Shown: positions 49,483 through 60,440, numbered from the stretch's first letter. The stretch: 64,000 bases of DNA from an uncultured Candidatus Pelagibacter sp. (GCA_913030805.1 CAJWDL010000002.1:62001-126000), one strand, 5' to 3'. Numbers and translations are program-made. Notes: a model not told the origin generated them from the letters alone.

Positions 49483-50373
49483 TTAAATTCCATTATTATT
49501 TAAAACAATATTTTTTATATATTTTCTGAGATCAGTTTTACCAAAATATTTATAAACTTTATTAGATAGATTCATATTTGTTAATGCTGATGCATATCTT
49601 TCCCCAGGTCTTTTTGGCAAATATCTGATTTTTGTTCCAAACATTTTAGCCACATCTAAGATTGAATAGCTTTTATGGTTCGCAATACTATAATGCCTAC
49701 AAAGATTTTTTTTCCAGGCTTGATAACAAATTTCAACAGTATCATAAATATGAGTAAACCTTCTAGTCTGGTTACCTGGCTTTACAATTGGTAAAGGTTT
49801 TTTTGTTTTATAATGATTTTCGAAAATTCCTATTACTGTTGCCATTTCACCTTTGCTTATCTGGCTTGGCCCATAAACATTATAAAAATAAATTACTTCA
49901 TATTTAAAGTTAAACCATTTCTTTAAATTTTCTAATAATTCTAAATTTTTTGCTTTTGTAAAAGCATAAGGAGACAAGTTTTTATCACTTCCCTTGTTTC
50001 CCAATGACGCTGATGTAGCAGAATAAATAAGTTTGATTTTATTTTTTAAACAATAGTTAAAAACAGCATTACTTCCGACAGAATTTGAATTGATACATTC
50101 GTTCATTTTTGGAAAACTTTGATAAATCCTAGCAAATTCACCAAAATGAAAAATGGAATTGATACCTTTGGTATTTTTTAGAATCCGAGAAATGTCTATT
50201 GTATCTGCTTTTATATAATTTACTCTATTATTTTTGATATGATTTTTTTTTGAACCCGAAGAATAATTATCAATACTAATTATCTTATATTTTGTTTTTT
50301 TTAATAATAAATTAATTAAATTAGTACCTACAAAGCCCGCACCTCCTGTAATAACAATTTTATTTTTTTTCAT
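49483..50373 (-). CDS. NAD-dependent epimerase/dehydratase (UDP-glucose 4-epimerase-like)
   Basis: 296 aa; VITGGAGFVGTNLINLLL, IFHFGEFARI, RRFTHIYDTVE. Confidence 0.87.
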   Translation of the reverse strand: MKKNKIVITGGAGFVGTNLINLLLKKTKYKIISIDNYSSGSKKNHIKNNRVNYIKADTIDISRILKNTKGINSIFHFGEFARIYQSFPKMNECINSNSVGSNAVFNYCLKNKIKLIYSATSASLGNKGSDKNLSPYAFTKAKNLELLENLKKWFNFKYEVIYFYNVYGPSQISKGEMATVIGIFENHYKTKKPLPIVKPGNQTRRFTHIYDTVEICYQAWKKNLCRHYSIANHKSYSILDVAKMFGTKIRYLPKRPGERYASALTNMNLSNKVYKYFGKTDLRKYIKNIVLNNNGI

Positions 50374-50374
50374 T

Positions 50375-51145
50375 TCATAGTTGCATCTTTAATCCGTCAA
50401 ACGCCGGTTTTACATTGATTGGTAATTTTTGCAATAAAATATTATAATCCAGATCCGAATGTAAATTTGTCAAAATAGTATTCGCAGGTTTAATCTCTTT
50501 TAAAACATCAAGAACTTCATCAAGTGAAAAATGAGACGGATGAGGATTAAATCTCAAACAATCAATTATAAAATATTTTAAATTTTTTAATTTATTTAAG
50601 TTTGAATTTGAAAGTTCGTTACAATCACTAATGTATGCTGTATTAGCAAATATATATCCAATACTATTTATTTTTCCATGTCTCACTTTGATAGATCTAA
50701 ATTTAATTAACTCCTTTTTAGAACCTAAGGAAAAATTGCTTTTTAATTTATTAGCATTTAGTATTGCTGGATATTCAGTTCCATCATTAAAAAAATATGA
50801 AAAGTTATTTTTTAAATAAGATAAGGTTGTTTTATCAGCATAGATATTTAACTTTTTTTTATTTTTTAGAAAAAAAACCCTTAAATCATTAATTCCATGA
50901 GTCTGATCAGCATGTTTGTGTGTATACAAAACTGAAGAAATATTTTTTATTTTATTCCTTAACAATTGAGATCTAAGATCTGGTGAAGTATCGATTAAAA
51001 TATTGTTATTTCCTTTTGAAATAAGAACGGAACATCTTGTCCTGTAATTTTTTATATTTTTCTTATCACAAAAACCCCAATATCCGTCCGCCCTTGGTAC
51101 ACCCATAGAACTTCCACAACCTAAAAATGTTAGAAAAGTATTCAC
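50375..51145 (-). CDS. MBL-fold metallo-hydrolase (PhnP-like)
   Basis: 256 aa; FLGCGSSMGVPRADGYWGFCD, NILIDTSPDLRSQLL, YTHKHADQTHGINDLR; next to tatD. Confidence 0.9.
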   Translation of the reverse strand: MNTFLTFLGCGSSMGVPRADGYWGFCDKKNIKNYRTRCSVLISKGNNNILIDTSPDLRSQLLRNKIKNISSVLYTHKHADQTHGINDLRVFFLKNKKKLNIYADKTTLSYLKNNFSYFFNDGTEYPAILNANKLKSNFSLGSKKELIKFRSIKVRHGKINSIGYIFANTAYISDCNELSNSNLNKLKNLKYFIIDCLRFNPHPSHFSLDEVLDVLKEIKPANTILTNLHSDLDYNILLQKLPINVKPAFDGLKMQL

Positions 51146-51912
51146 TGATTTAGTGAAAATAATTTATTAAAATTATTAGATGTATAAAATATTAAATCTT
51201 CATAAGAAATTTGTTTGATTTCTGCCAATTTTATAGCTGTATATTTTATAAATGAAGGCTCATTGGCAGATCCTCTCTTTGGCATTGGCGCAAGGTAAGG
51301 TGAATCAGTTTCAATAAGAAGTCTGTCAATAGGTACTAAGGATGCGGTTTTCTGTAATTCTTTACTTTTATTAAAAGTAATTATTCCACTTAAAGAGATG
51401 TATGCATCTAAACTAAGCATTTTTTCTAAAAAATCGGAAGATCCAGTAAAACAATGCATAAGAATTTTTGGATTCCTGGAAGAAAAATCTTTTAAAATAT
51501 TAAAAGTATCAATTTCAGCGTTTCTAGAATGAACTATTACAGGAAGATCAAGATCAATGGCCGCCTCAATATGTTCAATAAATTTCTTTTTTTGAATTAA
51601 TTTTTTGCTATTTTGGTAGTAAAAATCCAAGCCAGTTTCACCTATGCCAATAATTTTGTTACTTTCATTCCTGAGCGAAATTAGTTTTTTTTTGTCTACG
51701 TTAATATGATCCTTAGTTTCGTGAGGATGAATTCCTATACTTCCATATATATTTTTATATTTTAAAATTATTCTTTTAATCGTTTCAAAGCTTTGTAAAG
51801 TAGTAGAAATAGTCAACAAACATTCTACACCTGACAATTCTGCCCTATTTACAATTTCATCTAATTTCTCATATAGTGGCGAATGGTCTAAATGACAATG
51901 TGAATCAATCAT
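51142..51912 (-). CDS. tatD: TatD family hydrolase
   Basis: 256 aa; MIDSHCHLDH, IGIHPHETKD, IGETGLDFYY, LLIETDSPYLAPMPKRG. Confidence 0.94.
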   Translation of the reverse strand: MIDSHCHLDHSPLYEKLDEIVNRAELSGVECLLTISTTLQSFETIKRIILKYKNIYGSIGIHPHETKDHINVDKKKLISLRNESNKIIGIGETGLDFYYQNSKKLIQKKKFIEHIEAAIDLDLPVIVHSRNAEIDTFNILKDFSSRNPKILMHCFTGSSDFLEKMLSLDAYISLSGIITFNKSKELQKTASLVPIDRLLIETDSPYLAPMPKRGSANEPSFIKYTAIKLAEIKQISYEDLIFYTSNNFNKLFSLNQ

Positions 51913-53456
51913 TCTTTATTATTAATCTTTTGAAAAAGTATTCCCTGATTTATTATTTTTGTTCCAGGCTTATTTATATGATGATCGGTGATACTGCTAA
52001 GTTTTAAACTTTTTGTGTTTAAACTTAAAGATGCAAGAGCTTTATTTGCCGAAAAAGGTATTACTGGCAATAACAAAATTGAAATTTTTCTTATTATTTC
52101 CAATGAAACATAAATTATTGTATTTAATCGTTTTTTATCTTCTTTTTTATTCCATGGAGCTTCATCATTAAAATATTTGTTTGCATTAGATGATTTATCA
52201 ATAATAAATTTAACATATTCATTAAGCTGTTGGTTATCCATTAAAGATCTAATCTTATCAATGTTGTTATTAAAAGAGTTTAAGATTTTTAAATCATCAG
52301 CATTAAAATCAATATCTTCTGGAACTGTATTTTTGCAGTTTTTTTCTATAAAAGAAAATGTTCTTTGACAAAAATTGCCATAATTGTTTGCTAAATCGCT
52401 GTTTATACAATTTTCTATATTTTTATCACTAATATTTCCATCGTTTCCAAGCGAAACTTCTTTTACAAGATAATATCGTAATTGATCTAGTCCATAAATT
52501 TTGATCACCTCAAGTGGATCAAGAATATTACCCTTTGATTTAGACATTTTTTCTTTATCCGATAAAATCCAACCATGTCCGTAAACCCTGTTGGGAGGTT
52601 TAATGTCTGCTGCCAGCAAGAAAGCCGGCCAATATATTGCATGAAATCTCAAGATATCTTTTCCAATAATATGCAAGGTTGCTGGCCAAAAACTTTTGAA
52701 TAATTTATCTTTAAGATTAGGATAATTTAATGCGCTTATATAGTTTGTAAGAGCATCTAGCCATACGTAAATTATATGTTTTTTATCATTTGGAACTTTT
52801 ATACCCCACGAAAAAGATTTCCTGCTAACGGATAAATCTTTTAATCCTCTTTTAACAAAACTTACAACTTCATTTTTTCTTGTGATAGGTAAAATAAATT
52901 TGGGATTTTTATTGTAAAACTCTAATAACCTGTCTTGAAGTGAAGATAGTTTAAAAAAAAATGATTCTTCTTCAACCCAATCTACTAAAGATCCTGAGAC
53001 TGTTGAAATTTTTTTGCCGTCTTTTTCAGCAATTTCATCTTCATTATAGTAAGCCTCGTCTGATACTGAATACCAGCCTTTATATTTAGATAAATATATA
53101 TATCCTTTTGATTCTAGCTTTTCCCAAAGAAACTGAACTGCTTTATGATGCCTTTCTTCTGTAGTTCTTATAAAATCATCATTAGAAAGATTCAAACTTT
53201 TGGTAAGATTTTTAAAAATTTTGCTAATGTTATCGCAAAAATCTTTTGGTTTTTTATTGTTTTTTTCTGCTGATTTTTGGATTTTTAATCCATGTTCATC
53301 CGTACCTGTTAGAAAAAAAACATTATAACCATCTAATCTTTTAAATCTTGCAAACACATCGGCAATGATGCTTGAATATGCATGGCCCATGTGGGGATTG
53401 CCGGACGGGTAATAAATTGGTGTAGTAATATAATAATTCTTATTATCCATGAACAA
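51909..53456 (-). CDS. metG: Methionyl-tRNA synthetase
   Basis: 515 aa; YYITTPIYYPSGNPHMGHAYSSI, FLTGTDEHGLKI, KMSKSKGN. Confidence 0.97.
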   Translation of the reverse strand: MFMDNKNYYITTPIYYPSGNPHMGHAYSSIIADVFARFKRLDGYNVFFLTGTDEHGLKIQKSAEKNNKKPKDFCDNISKIFKNLTKSLNLSNDDFIRTTEERHHKAVQFLWEKLESKGYIYLSKYKGWYSVSDEAYYNEDEIAEKDGKKISTVSGSLVDWVEEESFFFKLSSLQDRLLEFYNKNPKFILPITRKNEVVSFVKRGLKDLSVSRKSFSWGIKVPNDKKHIIYVWLDALTNYISALNYPNLKDKLFKSFWPATLHIIGKDILRFHAIYWPAFLLAADIKPPNRVYGHGWILSDKEKMSKSKGNILDPLEVIKIYGLDQLRYYLVKEVSLGNDGNISDKNIENCINSDLANNYGNFCQRTFSFIEKNCKNTVPEDIDFNADDLKILNSFNNNIDKIRSLMDNQQLNEYVKFIIDKSSNANKYFNDEAPWNKKEDKKRLNTIIYVSLEIIRKISILLLPVIPFSANKALASLSLNTKSLKLSSITDHHINKPGTKIINQGILFQKINNKE

Positions 53457-54414
53457 TATTTTCTTTTATCTCATAAAAAGTATTATTCATATCAATATTA
53501 TATTTTCTAAAAGAATTTAAACTTTCTAAAACTTTAGAATAATTTAATGATATTTTGCTTTTATTATTACTTTTTTTAAGCTCTTGGAAAAAGAAAAGTT
53601 CGATAGTATTTTGTAATAAATTTAGATTAGTATTATTTTTATTCCTTAAAATATACTTCATCAAATTAGAAATTACATTAATTAAATTTGAATCACCCAC
53701 ATCAATAGCTGCTTCGTTAATTAGTTTAACAAGATTTAGAACGATTCCTGGAGAGTCGTAAAAACTCTTTATTTTTTCAAGTAAATTTATATCAATTTTT
53801 AAATCATAATATGTTAATAGATTTTCTAATATTTTCTGCCTTTCTTGATTTGAAAAAAAAATCTTAAATTCAATACATCTAGATTTCAAAGTTTCGACTA
53901 ATTTTATAGAAGAATTATGTATAATAATAACGAAAGTGTTTAAGTTATGTTCTTCAATAATTTTAAGTAACGCATTAACCGAATGTAAATTTAAATATTC
54001 CGCATTATCAATTAAAATAAATTTAATATTTTTTTCATAATTTGTTTTATTAAGATAATTAATCATATCCTTAACCTGCTTTATGCTTATAGATTGTTTA
54101 TCAACAAAGTTTTCGATTAAATAAAAATTGGGATGATATTGCTTATTAATTAGTCGAAAAGATCTATTTAGTGGATTGATTGTAAAATTCATAAAATCAT
54201 AAGAATAATCCTCTTTATTGCTTAAAATAGAATTAATAAAATGATATGCAAAAGTTGATTTTCCTAAACCGGGCTGTCCAGAAAGTAAAATATTATTAGT
54301 TAATAAATTATTTTTATATAATTTTGTAAATAAATTAAAATATTGTTCATAAGAAAATAGCTTTTCTTGCTTACCAGGCAAGAAATCTGTAGTAAAAATT
54401 TCTTTTTTTATCAT
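53443..54414 (-). CDS. holB: DNA polymerase III delta' subunit
   Basis: 323 aa; NNILLSGQPGLGKSTFAYHFI, KFILIDNAEYLNLHSVNALLKIIEEH, LKSRCIEFKI. Confidence 0.88.
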   Translation of the reverse strand: MIKKEIFTTDFLPGKQEKLFSYEQYFNLFTKLYKNNLLTNNILLSGQPGLGKSTFAYHFINSILSNKEDYSYDFMNFTINPLNRSFRLINKQYHPNFYLIENFVDKQSISIKQVKDMINYLNKTNYEKNIKFILIDNAEYLNLHSVNALLKIIEEHNLNTFVIIIHNSSIKLVETLKSRCIEFKIFFSNQERQKILENLLTYYDLKIDINLLEKIKSFYDSPGIVLNLVKLINEAAIDVGDSNLINVISNLMKYILRNKNNTNLNLLQNTIELFFFQELKKSNNKSKISLNYSKVLESLNSFRKYNIDMNNTFYEIKENIVHG

Positions 54415-55050
54415 TTATTTTAATAATTTTTTAACTCGATTAAAAATAATATCCTGATTTATTTCGTATTTATTAGAAGAATTAATAACCATATATTTTG
54501 ATTTATTTTTATTACAAATCTTTAGAAAACCGTTTTGGACTCTTTTATAAAATGATTTTTTAAATTTATCATATCTGTTGATTGTTTTTTTATTAGATAT
54601 CCTTGATTTTAGTTTATTAACATTCAAAAACATCAAAAATGTATAATCAGGTTTAATTGTTCCAATTATTTCTTTATTAATATAATTAATGAAACGTTTT
54701 TTAACGCCTAAACCATAATGCTGATAAGCTAAAGTTGAATCTGTAAATCGATCACAAATAATTATTTTTTTTTTATGAAATGGTTTTATTTTTCTTAAAA
54801 AATTCTCATTTCTTGCTGCAAGATATAAAAGTGTGTCAGTGAGCGAATTAAATCCTTTGTTTTCTCTTTTCAGTAAGAAGCTTCTAATATGTTCTGCATT
54901 TTTTGAGCCGCCAGGTTCACGTAAATAAACACAAGGAATTTTTAGAGATTTTAGTTTTTTTATCAAAGAGAGTGAATGAGAAGATTTGCCAGAACCTTCT
55001 ATTCCTTCAAAAACTATAAAAAAAGATTTTTTATACATCTCCCCAAACAA
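54415..55050 (-). CDS. tmk: Thymidylate kinase
   Basis: 211 aa; FIVFEGIEGSGKSSHS, YLREPGGSKNAEHIR, DRFTDSTLAYQHYGLG. Confidence 0.95.
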   Translation of the reverse strand: MFGEMYKKSFFIVFEGIEGSGKSSHSLSLIKKLKSLKIPCVYLREPGGSKNAEHIRSFLLKRENKGFNSLTDTLLYLAARNENFLRKIKPFHKKKIIICDRFTDSTLAYQHYGLGVKKRFINYINKEIIGTIKPDYTFLMFLNVNKLKSRISNKKTINRYDKFKKSFYKRVQNGFLKICNKNKSKYMVINSSNKYEINQDIIFNRVKKLLK

Positions 55051-56185
55051 AAAAGTTAAATGACCTGATAAGACTTGAGAAGATATTTACTTTTTTAATT
55101 TTTTCCATTGAAAAAACATCATGTTGAGCAAATAATCCGTCATTTAAAAAAATATTTAGCACACCTAACTTAGCATCTTTTTTTATGGGTGCGGGAATAG
55201 GTCCGTTAAATTCAATATAAGCAGTGATTGTTTTTTTTTTTCTTTTGGCCACCGTAATGTAAATGTCATCTTTGACATAAATATCAACTTTGCTTTTTTT
55301 TCCCAACCATATATCTAAGGACGAAAATATTTCATTTTTTTTTGCGATTTCAACAGTGTCAAATTTAGATAAACCATGTAGTAACATTTTTCTTGACTCT
55401 TTTTTTCTAGCGGACTTACTTTTAAACCCACTACCAACAGCAGTTATTCTTCTGCCGTTTCGTAAAATCGATGAAGCCAAGGAATATTGTTCTACAGTTA
55501 AAAATCCAGTCTTCAATCCATCAACTCCGATATTTTCATATAGCAATGCATTTCTGTTACCTTGGGTTATTGGGTCACCTCCGGTTCTGTTCCATGTAAA
55601 AGATGTTTCTTTAAAATAAGTGTAATATTCTGGATAATTTTTTATTAAATGGTTAGACATTTTCAATATATCTCTGACAGTTGAATAATTATTGCTATCT
55701 CCAATACCTGAGGAATTTGAAAAATTAGTGTTATTCATTCCAATTTCTTCTGCTTTTTCATTCATTAAAACAACAAATTCCTCTTCAGATCCAGAGATGC
55801 CTTCTGCTAGAGCAACGCATGCATCGTTGCCTGAAATAATAATAATACCTTTCAATAAATTTTCGACGGATATTTCATCATTTAACATTATAAACATTGA
55901 GGAATAACCGCTCTGAGACATTCGCCAGGCTTTTTCTGATATTACAAATTTTTCATTTAAGGTAATTTCACCGTTATTCAATAATTCAAATGCGACTATT
56001 GTGGTCATTATCTTTGTCATTGAAGCTGGGTATATTTTAATATCAGGATCTTTTTCAAATAGAATTTTACCAGATAAATAATCTTGTATAATTGCTGTTT
56101 TAGCTTGGATGTTAATCTCCGCATTTAAGAAAGAATTGTTAAATAAAATTATAAAAAATAATATTTTTGCTAAAAAAGTTTTCAT
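55031..56185 (-). CDS. D-alanyl-D-alanine carboxypeptidase (DacA/DacC type)
   Basis: 384 aa; YPASMTKIMTTIVAFELL (SxxK), SGNDACVALAE (SxN), DGLKTGFL (KTG). Confidence 0.93.
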   Translation of the reverse strand: MKTFLAKILFFIILFNNSFLNAEINIQAKTAIIQDYLSGKILFEKDPDIKIYPASMTKIMTTIVAFELLNNGEITLNEKFVISEKAWRMSQSGYSSMFIMLNDEISVENLLKGIIIISGNDACVALAEGISGSEEEFVVLMNEKAEEIGMNNTNFSNSSGIGDSNNYSTVRDILKMSNHLIKNYPEYYTYFKETSFTWNRTGGDPITQGNRNALLYENIGVDGLKTGFLTVEQYSLASSILRNGRRITAVGSGFKSKSARKKESRKMLLHGLSKFDTVEIAKKNEIFSSLDIWLGKKSKVDIYVKDDIYITVAKRKKKTITAYIEFNGPIPAPIKKDAKLGVLNIFLNDGLFAQHDVFSMEKIKKVNIFSSLIRSFNFFVWGDV

Positions 56186-56937
56186 TTATTTGTATTTATT
56201 ATATTTAAATTTTCAAAGCCTAATTTATTTAAACTAAAATAAATATCTTTTACAGTATTAAAGTAAGCGTGGGGTCCTGAATAGACTTTAAATTTGTTCT
56301 TAGATATTTTCTTTATTTTAATATTTTCCAAGTTTGCTTCTTTTTCGAATCTAATTTTAACTGTTTCTGCAGATTCCAGAAAATAAAATTCAGCAATATC
56401 TATTATATACGAAGGTTCCTTTTTTTTAACTTTAATTTTAACTGTAGAAGAAGACATATCGTTTACATTTATTGATGTGACTGGCGCCTTATTTGCAACT
56501 TTTTTTTCTTCATCAAAAATAGAGGCTTCTTTTGCAATAAATTTATCATTTTCTCTGATTGATAAAACTTCAACGTAAGGATTGTTAATATCTAATTCCA
56601 ATTTATCTGCCATCTTTTTTGTAATAACAATGTTGTATATTGAAGGATAGCTAGTGGTTCTTCTAATTTTTGCCGTTAAAGATTTAGAATTAAAAGGATT
56701 AGATATGCTGACCAAGACATTGTTTTTTAAAAATGAATGCAAAACATAATTTTGATCATTGTTTAATTTTTTGTCAACAATCTTATTCTCAAAAACTGAA
56801 TTGTCATAAATTAAGGCAAAACCTTTAGAAGAAAAAGTTGGTTCTTTTATTTTTGAAGGTTTTTTTATAATTTTCATATCTTGAGTACATGAAAATAAAA
56901 AAACAAAAATATATATATAACCTAGATTAAATTTCAT
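56182..56937 (-). CDS. RlpA-like septal ring lipoprotein
   Basis: 251 aa; lipoprotein signal (FLFSC); DPBB-like SISNPFNSKSLTAKI; position between mltB and dacC. Confidence 0.72.
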   Translation of the reverse strand: MKFNLGYIYIFVFLFSCTQDMKIIKKPSKIKEPTFSSKGFALIYDNSVFENKIVDKKLNNDQNYVLHSFLKNNVLVSISNPFNSKSLTAKIRRTTSYPSIYNIVITKKMADKLELDINNPYVEVLSIRENDKFIAKEASIFDEEKKVANKAPVTSINVNDMSSSTVKIKVKKKEPSYIIDIAEFYFLESAETVKIRFEKEANLENIKIKKISKNKFKVYSGPHAYFNTVKDIYFSLNKLGFENLNIINTNK

Positions 56938-57919
56938 TTCTTATCATATTTGCTAAAGTACAAACGGTAACTCCAAACCTTAAGGATCTATTCCATTTTA
57001 ATATTTTTTCATAATTTCCATAAACCAAGAACGCCGGTGAGTTCTTATTTCCTTCTGCAACTGCTAGGTCAGGTATAATCAATGCAGCTTTATATTTATC
57101 ATTTACCTGTTGAATATCAGCTATACCTTTTTTTTTCCAAGTTTTGATTGTCAGATAATTTTTAATTTTTTTAGCGGATACATTGATATATTTTTCAGAA
57201 ATTGGTTTAGTTAATTCAACTTTATGGAAACATGATGATTTATATTTCCAACCAATTTTATTTATATAGTTAGCGGCAGATGCAACAGCGTCATGAAGGG
57301 ATTTTTTTAATTCAATTTTACCATTTTTATCATAATCAATTGCATGATTCTCAATTGCAGAAGGCATAAATTGAAAATTTCCATATGCTCCAGCCCATGA
57401 ACCATATAAAGTATCTACATCAACCAATTTTTTATCTATTAGTTTCAAAAGTATTATTAGTTGCTTTGAAAAGAATTCACTTCTTCTCTTATCAAAGCTA
57501 AGTGTAGCAAGAGATGAAATAATATCCATTTTTCCAACATGTTTGCCAAAATTTGTCTCTATTCCCCACAGCGCTAGCAACAGCTCTTTTTCCACATTAA
57601 ATTTTTTTTCAATTTCATCAAAAAGCTTTTGATTTTTTATTAATAATGCTTTTGCCTTGAGCATTCTAGAACGTGTTGCTCTTTTATTTATGTAAGTTTT
57701 CGTATCTTCAAAAAATTCTGGTTGATATCTGTCATACTTGATTACTTGTTCTAAATATTTTGCGTTTTTAAAACTACTGTTAATTGTTTCTTCGGAAATT
57801 CCTTTCTTTAACGCTCTGATTTTAAATTTATTGAGCCAAATATTAAAATCAATTTCCACATTAGAATATGAAAATTGTGGATAAATTAAGAGGAAAATAA
57901 GTAATAATTTTTTTATCAT
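56927..57919 (-). CDS. Lytic murein transglycosylase B family
   Basis: 330 aa; LLALWGIETNFGKHVGKMDIISSLATLSFDKRR, GAYGNFQFMPSAIENHAIDYDKNG. Confidence 0.92.
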   Translation of the reverse strand: MIKKLLLIFLLIYPQFSYSNVEIDFNIWLNKFKIRALKKGISEETINSSFKNAKYLEQVIKYDRYQPEFFEDTKTYINKRATRSRMLKAKALLIKNQKLFDEIEKKFNVEKELLLALWGIETNFGKHVGKMDIISSLATLSFDKRRSEFFSKQLIILLKLIDKKLVDVDTLYGSWAGAYGNFQFMPSAIENHAIDYDKNGKIELKKSLHDAVASAANYINKIGWKYKSSCFHKVELTKPISEKYINVSAKKIKNYLTIKTWKKKGIADIQQVNDKYKAALIIPDLAVAEGNKNSPAFLVYGNYEKILKWNRSLRFGVTVCTLANMIRNEI

Positions 57920-57922
57920 TGT

Positions 57923-58797
57923 TTATTTATTTTGATTTAAATCCTTTAAATAAATAATTACAGCAATCCAAATAAAAATAAAACCGATTAACTTATGAAC
58001 ACTAAATATTTCATTAAAATAAAAAATGCCAAGTAAAAACTGGCCTGTCGGCGCAATAAAAAAAATCATTCCAGAGGCACCAAGGCCAGCAAGTTCAACT
58101 CCTCGTAGATATAAATATAGCGGTATTACAGTCATTGGACCTGCCAGAAAAAGCAAAAACATAATGTTAGGATTCGAAAAACTAAAATCATTTAAGTCCT
58201 TTTGGAATATTAAATAAAAAAGAACTAAAGCTATAGGAACAATAAATGTAGTCTCTACAAAAAGACCAATATCAGTTTGAACATTAATTTTTTTTCTTAA
58301 CAGATTATAAGTGCTCCAAATAATTGCCAGAATAAGACCAATCCAAGGGATAGATTTAAAGTTAAATAAAAGATAAATAACCGAAATTAAAACTAAAAAA
58401 ATAGAAATTATTCTTGCTTTGTTTAATTTTTCATCAAAAAAAAAAATCCAAATAAAACACTTAAAATAGGAAAAATATAGTATCCAAAACTTGCATCAAC
58501 CAATCTATTGGTAACTACTGCATAAATCCATGTAAACCAATTAATAAAAATTAATAAGCCCGATACAAAAAGCATAAATAATTTTTTCTTATTATTTAAA
58601 ACTTCAAAAAATAAATACCATCTTGAATATAGGGTAATGGTTAAAAGCAAAACAAGAGCAGTCCATATTGTTCTGTGAATTACTAGTTCCACAGGACCGA
58701 CAAATGACACGTATTTAAAATAGAAAACACCAATGATTCCCCACCAAAAGGATCCTGCCGAACTAAATATAATTCCATTTAGTACTTTATTTTTCAT
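57923..58797 (-). pseudogene. RarD-family EamA transporter interrupted at an 11-nt homopolymer
   Basis: N-half 58423..58797 reads into LFGFFFLMKN*. The other frame continues without stop from T11: FDEKLNKARIISIFLVLISV...GLFVETTFIVPIALVLFYL...MFLLFLAGPMTVIPLYLYLRGVELAGLGASGMIFFIAPTGQF. Confidence 0.88.
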
Positions 58798-58951
58798 AAC
58801 TTTTGATAAAAATTTTCATTCATTCTTTTAATTTATTCGGCGTCATTACTTATTATATAAAAGTTCCTTTTTGATTGTTAATATGATATTTTGTTGATGA
58901 GGTGCTAATATATTGAACAAATACCAGGTAATCGAGTCTTAAATTAACGTT

Positions 58952-60139
58952 ATGAATTTAAAAAAAAACAAAATGATATTTGATATTGCTATTATCGGTG
59001 CTGGCCCAGTGGGAATTGCTTTCGCCTGCAGTTTCGCCAAAACAAATATGAAGATCGCTATCATTGAAAAACAATCAAAAACAATCCTTGCAAATCCAAA
59101 AATAGATGGTCGCGAAATCGCTTTAACTCACCGTTCAGCTGATATATTAAAAGAGTTGAATGTCTGGCAAAATATACCTGCCAGGTTAATAACAACAATC
59201 AAAGAAGCAAGAGTTCTAAATGGTAATTCTAAATATTTTTTAGATTTTACGCACCAAGAATTACAAAAAGAATGCCTAGGTTATCTGATTCCAAATAATT
59301 TAATTAGAAAATATCTTTATAAAAGGTTAACAAATCTCACAAATGTAACCTTGGTAGATGAGGCAAGTTGTATATCGATAGATACTAATAATAATGAATA
59401 TTCTTCAATCCAACTATCTAACGGTGAAAAAATAAAAACATCATTAGTTGTTGCTTCAGATAGTCGCTTTTCGGAATCTAGAACGTTAATGGGTATCTCG
59501 GCATTTATTCACGATTTCAATAAAAATATGATTGTTTGCAGAATGAAACATGAGAAGCCTCATAATAATATTGCTTACGAATTTTTTCGTTACACTCAAA
59601 CGCAAGCATCATTACCATACATAAATAAACAATCATCAATCGTAACAACGGTATCCAAAGAAACGTCTAAATCATTAATGAAAATGAATAATAAAAAATT
59701 TAACAAAGAAATGCAGAACAATTTCAGTAATTTTTTTGGAAAGATGAGATTAATTGGAAAACGTTACAGCTATCCAATGATTACTGTTTATTCAAAAAAA
59801 TTTGTTGCTCGGCGATTTGCACTAATTGGCGATGCCGCAGTAGGTATGCATCCGGTTACTGCACATGGATTTAATTTGGGTCTAAAAGGATTAGAAATTA
59901 TAACCAAAGAAATAAAATCAGCTATAGATCGCAAAATTGATTTTGGTTTGCCTTTGGTTCTCCAAAGATACCAATCCAAATTGCATCGCGCTGCTATACC
60001 TATATATTTAAGCACTAATGGTATAGTCAGTCTATATACAAACACCTCTATCCCAGCTATGCTTGCAAGACAATTAGTTTTAAGAGCTGTCAATAAGATA
60101 AAACCGATCAAACAAACTTTTTTACAGGTGTTGAGATAA
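58952..60139 (+). CDS. UbiH/UbiF/VisC/COQ6-family FAD-dependent hydroxylase
   Basis: 395 aa; DIAIIGAGPVGIAFACSFAKT, DGREIALTHRS, RFALIGDAAVGMHPVTAHGFNLGLKG. Confidence 0.92.
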   Translation: MNLKKNKMIFDIAIIGAGPVGIAFACSFAKTNMKIAIIEKQSKTILANPKIDGREIALTHRSADILKELNVWQNIPARLITTIKEARVLNGNSKYFLDFTHQELQKECLGYLIPNNLIRKYLYKRLTNLTNVTLVDEASCISIDTNNNEYSSIQLSNGEKIKTSLVVASDSRFSESRTLMGISAFIHDFNKNMIVCRMKHEKPHNNIAYEFFRYTQTQASLPYINKQSSIVTTVSKETSKSLMKMNNKKFNKEMQNNFSNFFGKMRLIGKRYSYPMITVYSKKFVARRFALIGDAAVGMHPVTAHGFNLGLKGLEIITKEIKSAIDRKIDFGLPLVLQRYQSKLHRAAIPIYLSTNGIVSLYTNTSIPAMLARQLVLRAVNKIKPIKQTFLQVLR

Positions 60140-60206
60140 AGCACTGTTTTAAAAAAAACTCAAAAACCATTTTTTTTGTTTTTATAAACGACGATAGAGA
60201 ATTTTG

Positions 60207-60440
60207 TTATTTATTTAATTTATTAATATGTATTATTTTCATTGGACATACTTTTGCTGATGCCTTGTTAGCTTCATATTCTGTGTCATTGACCTTAACG
60301 GTATAGAACCCTTTTTTATTTTTCGCTCCCAAAAGTAAACTTCTTCCATCTTTTTTATTCATCCTCCATCTATCTGGAGCTAACTCGATACAGTAATTGC
60401 ATCCTATGCACTTTCCTCTTTGATAAGTAATTTGTATCAT
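60207..60440 (-). CDS. Small [4Fe-4S] ferredoxin
   Basis: 77 aa; KCIGCNYCIELAPDRWRMNKKDG...KVCPMKIIHI (CxxCxxC...CP); overlaps the U32 gene by 4 nt. Confidence 0.85.
   Translation of the reverse strand: MIQITYQRGKCIGCNYCIELAPDRWRMNKKDGRSLLLGAKNKKGFYTVKVNDTEYEANKASAKVCPMKIIHINKLNK

Noticed and set aside
55290-55619. 109-aa + strand ORF
   Set aside because: Antisense to the D-Ala-D-Ala carboxypeptidase gene; no domain signal.
59788-60144. 118-aa - strand ORF
   Set aside because: Antisense to the UbiH-family gene, whose FAD motifs are intact.
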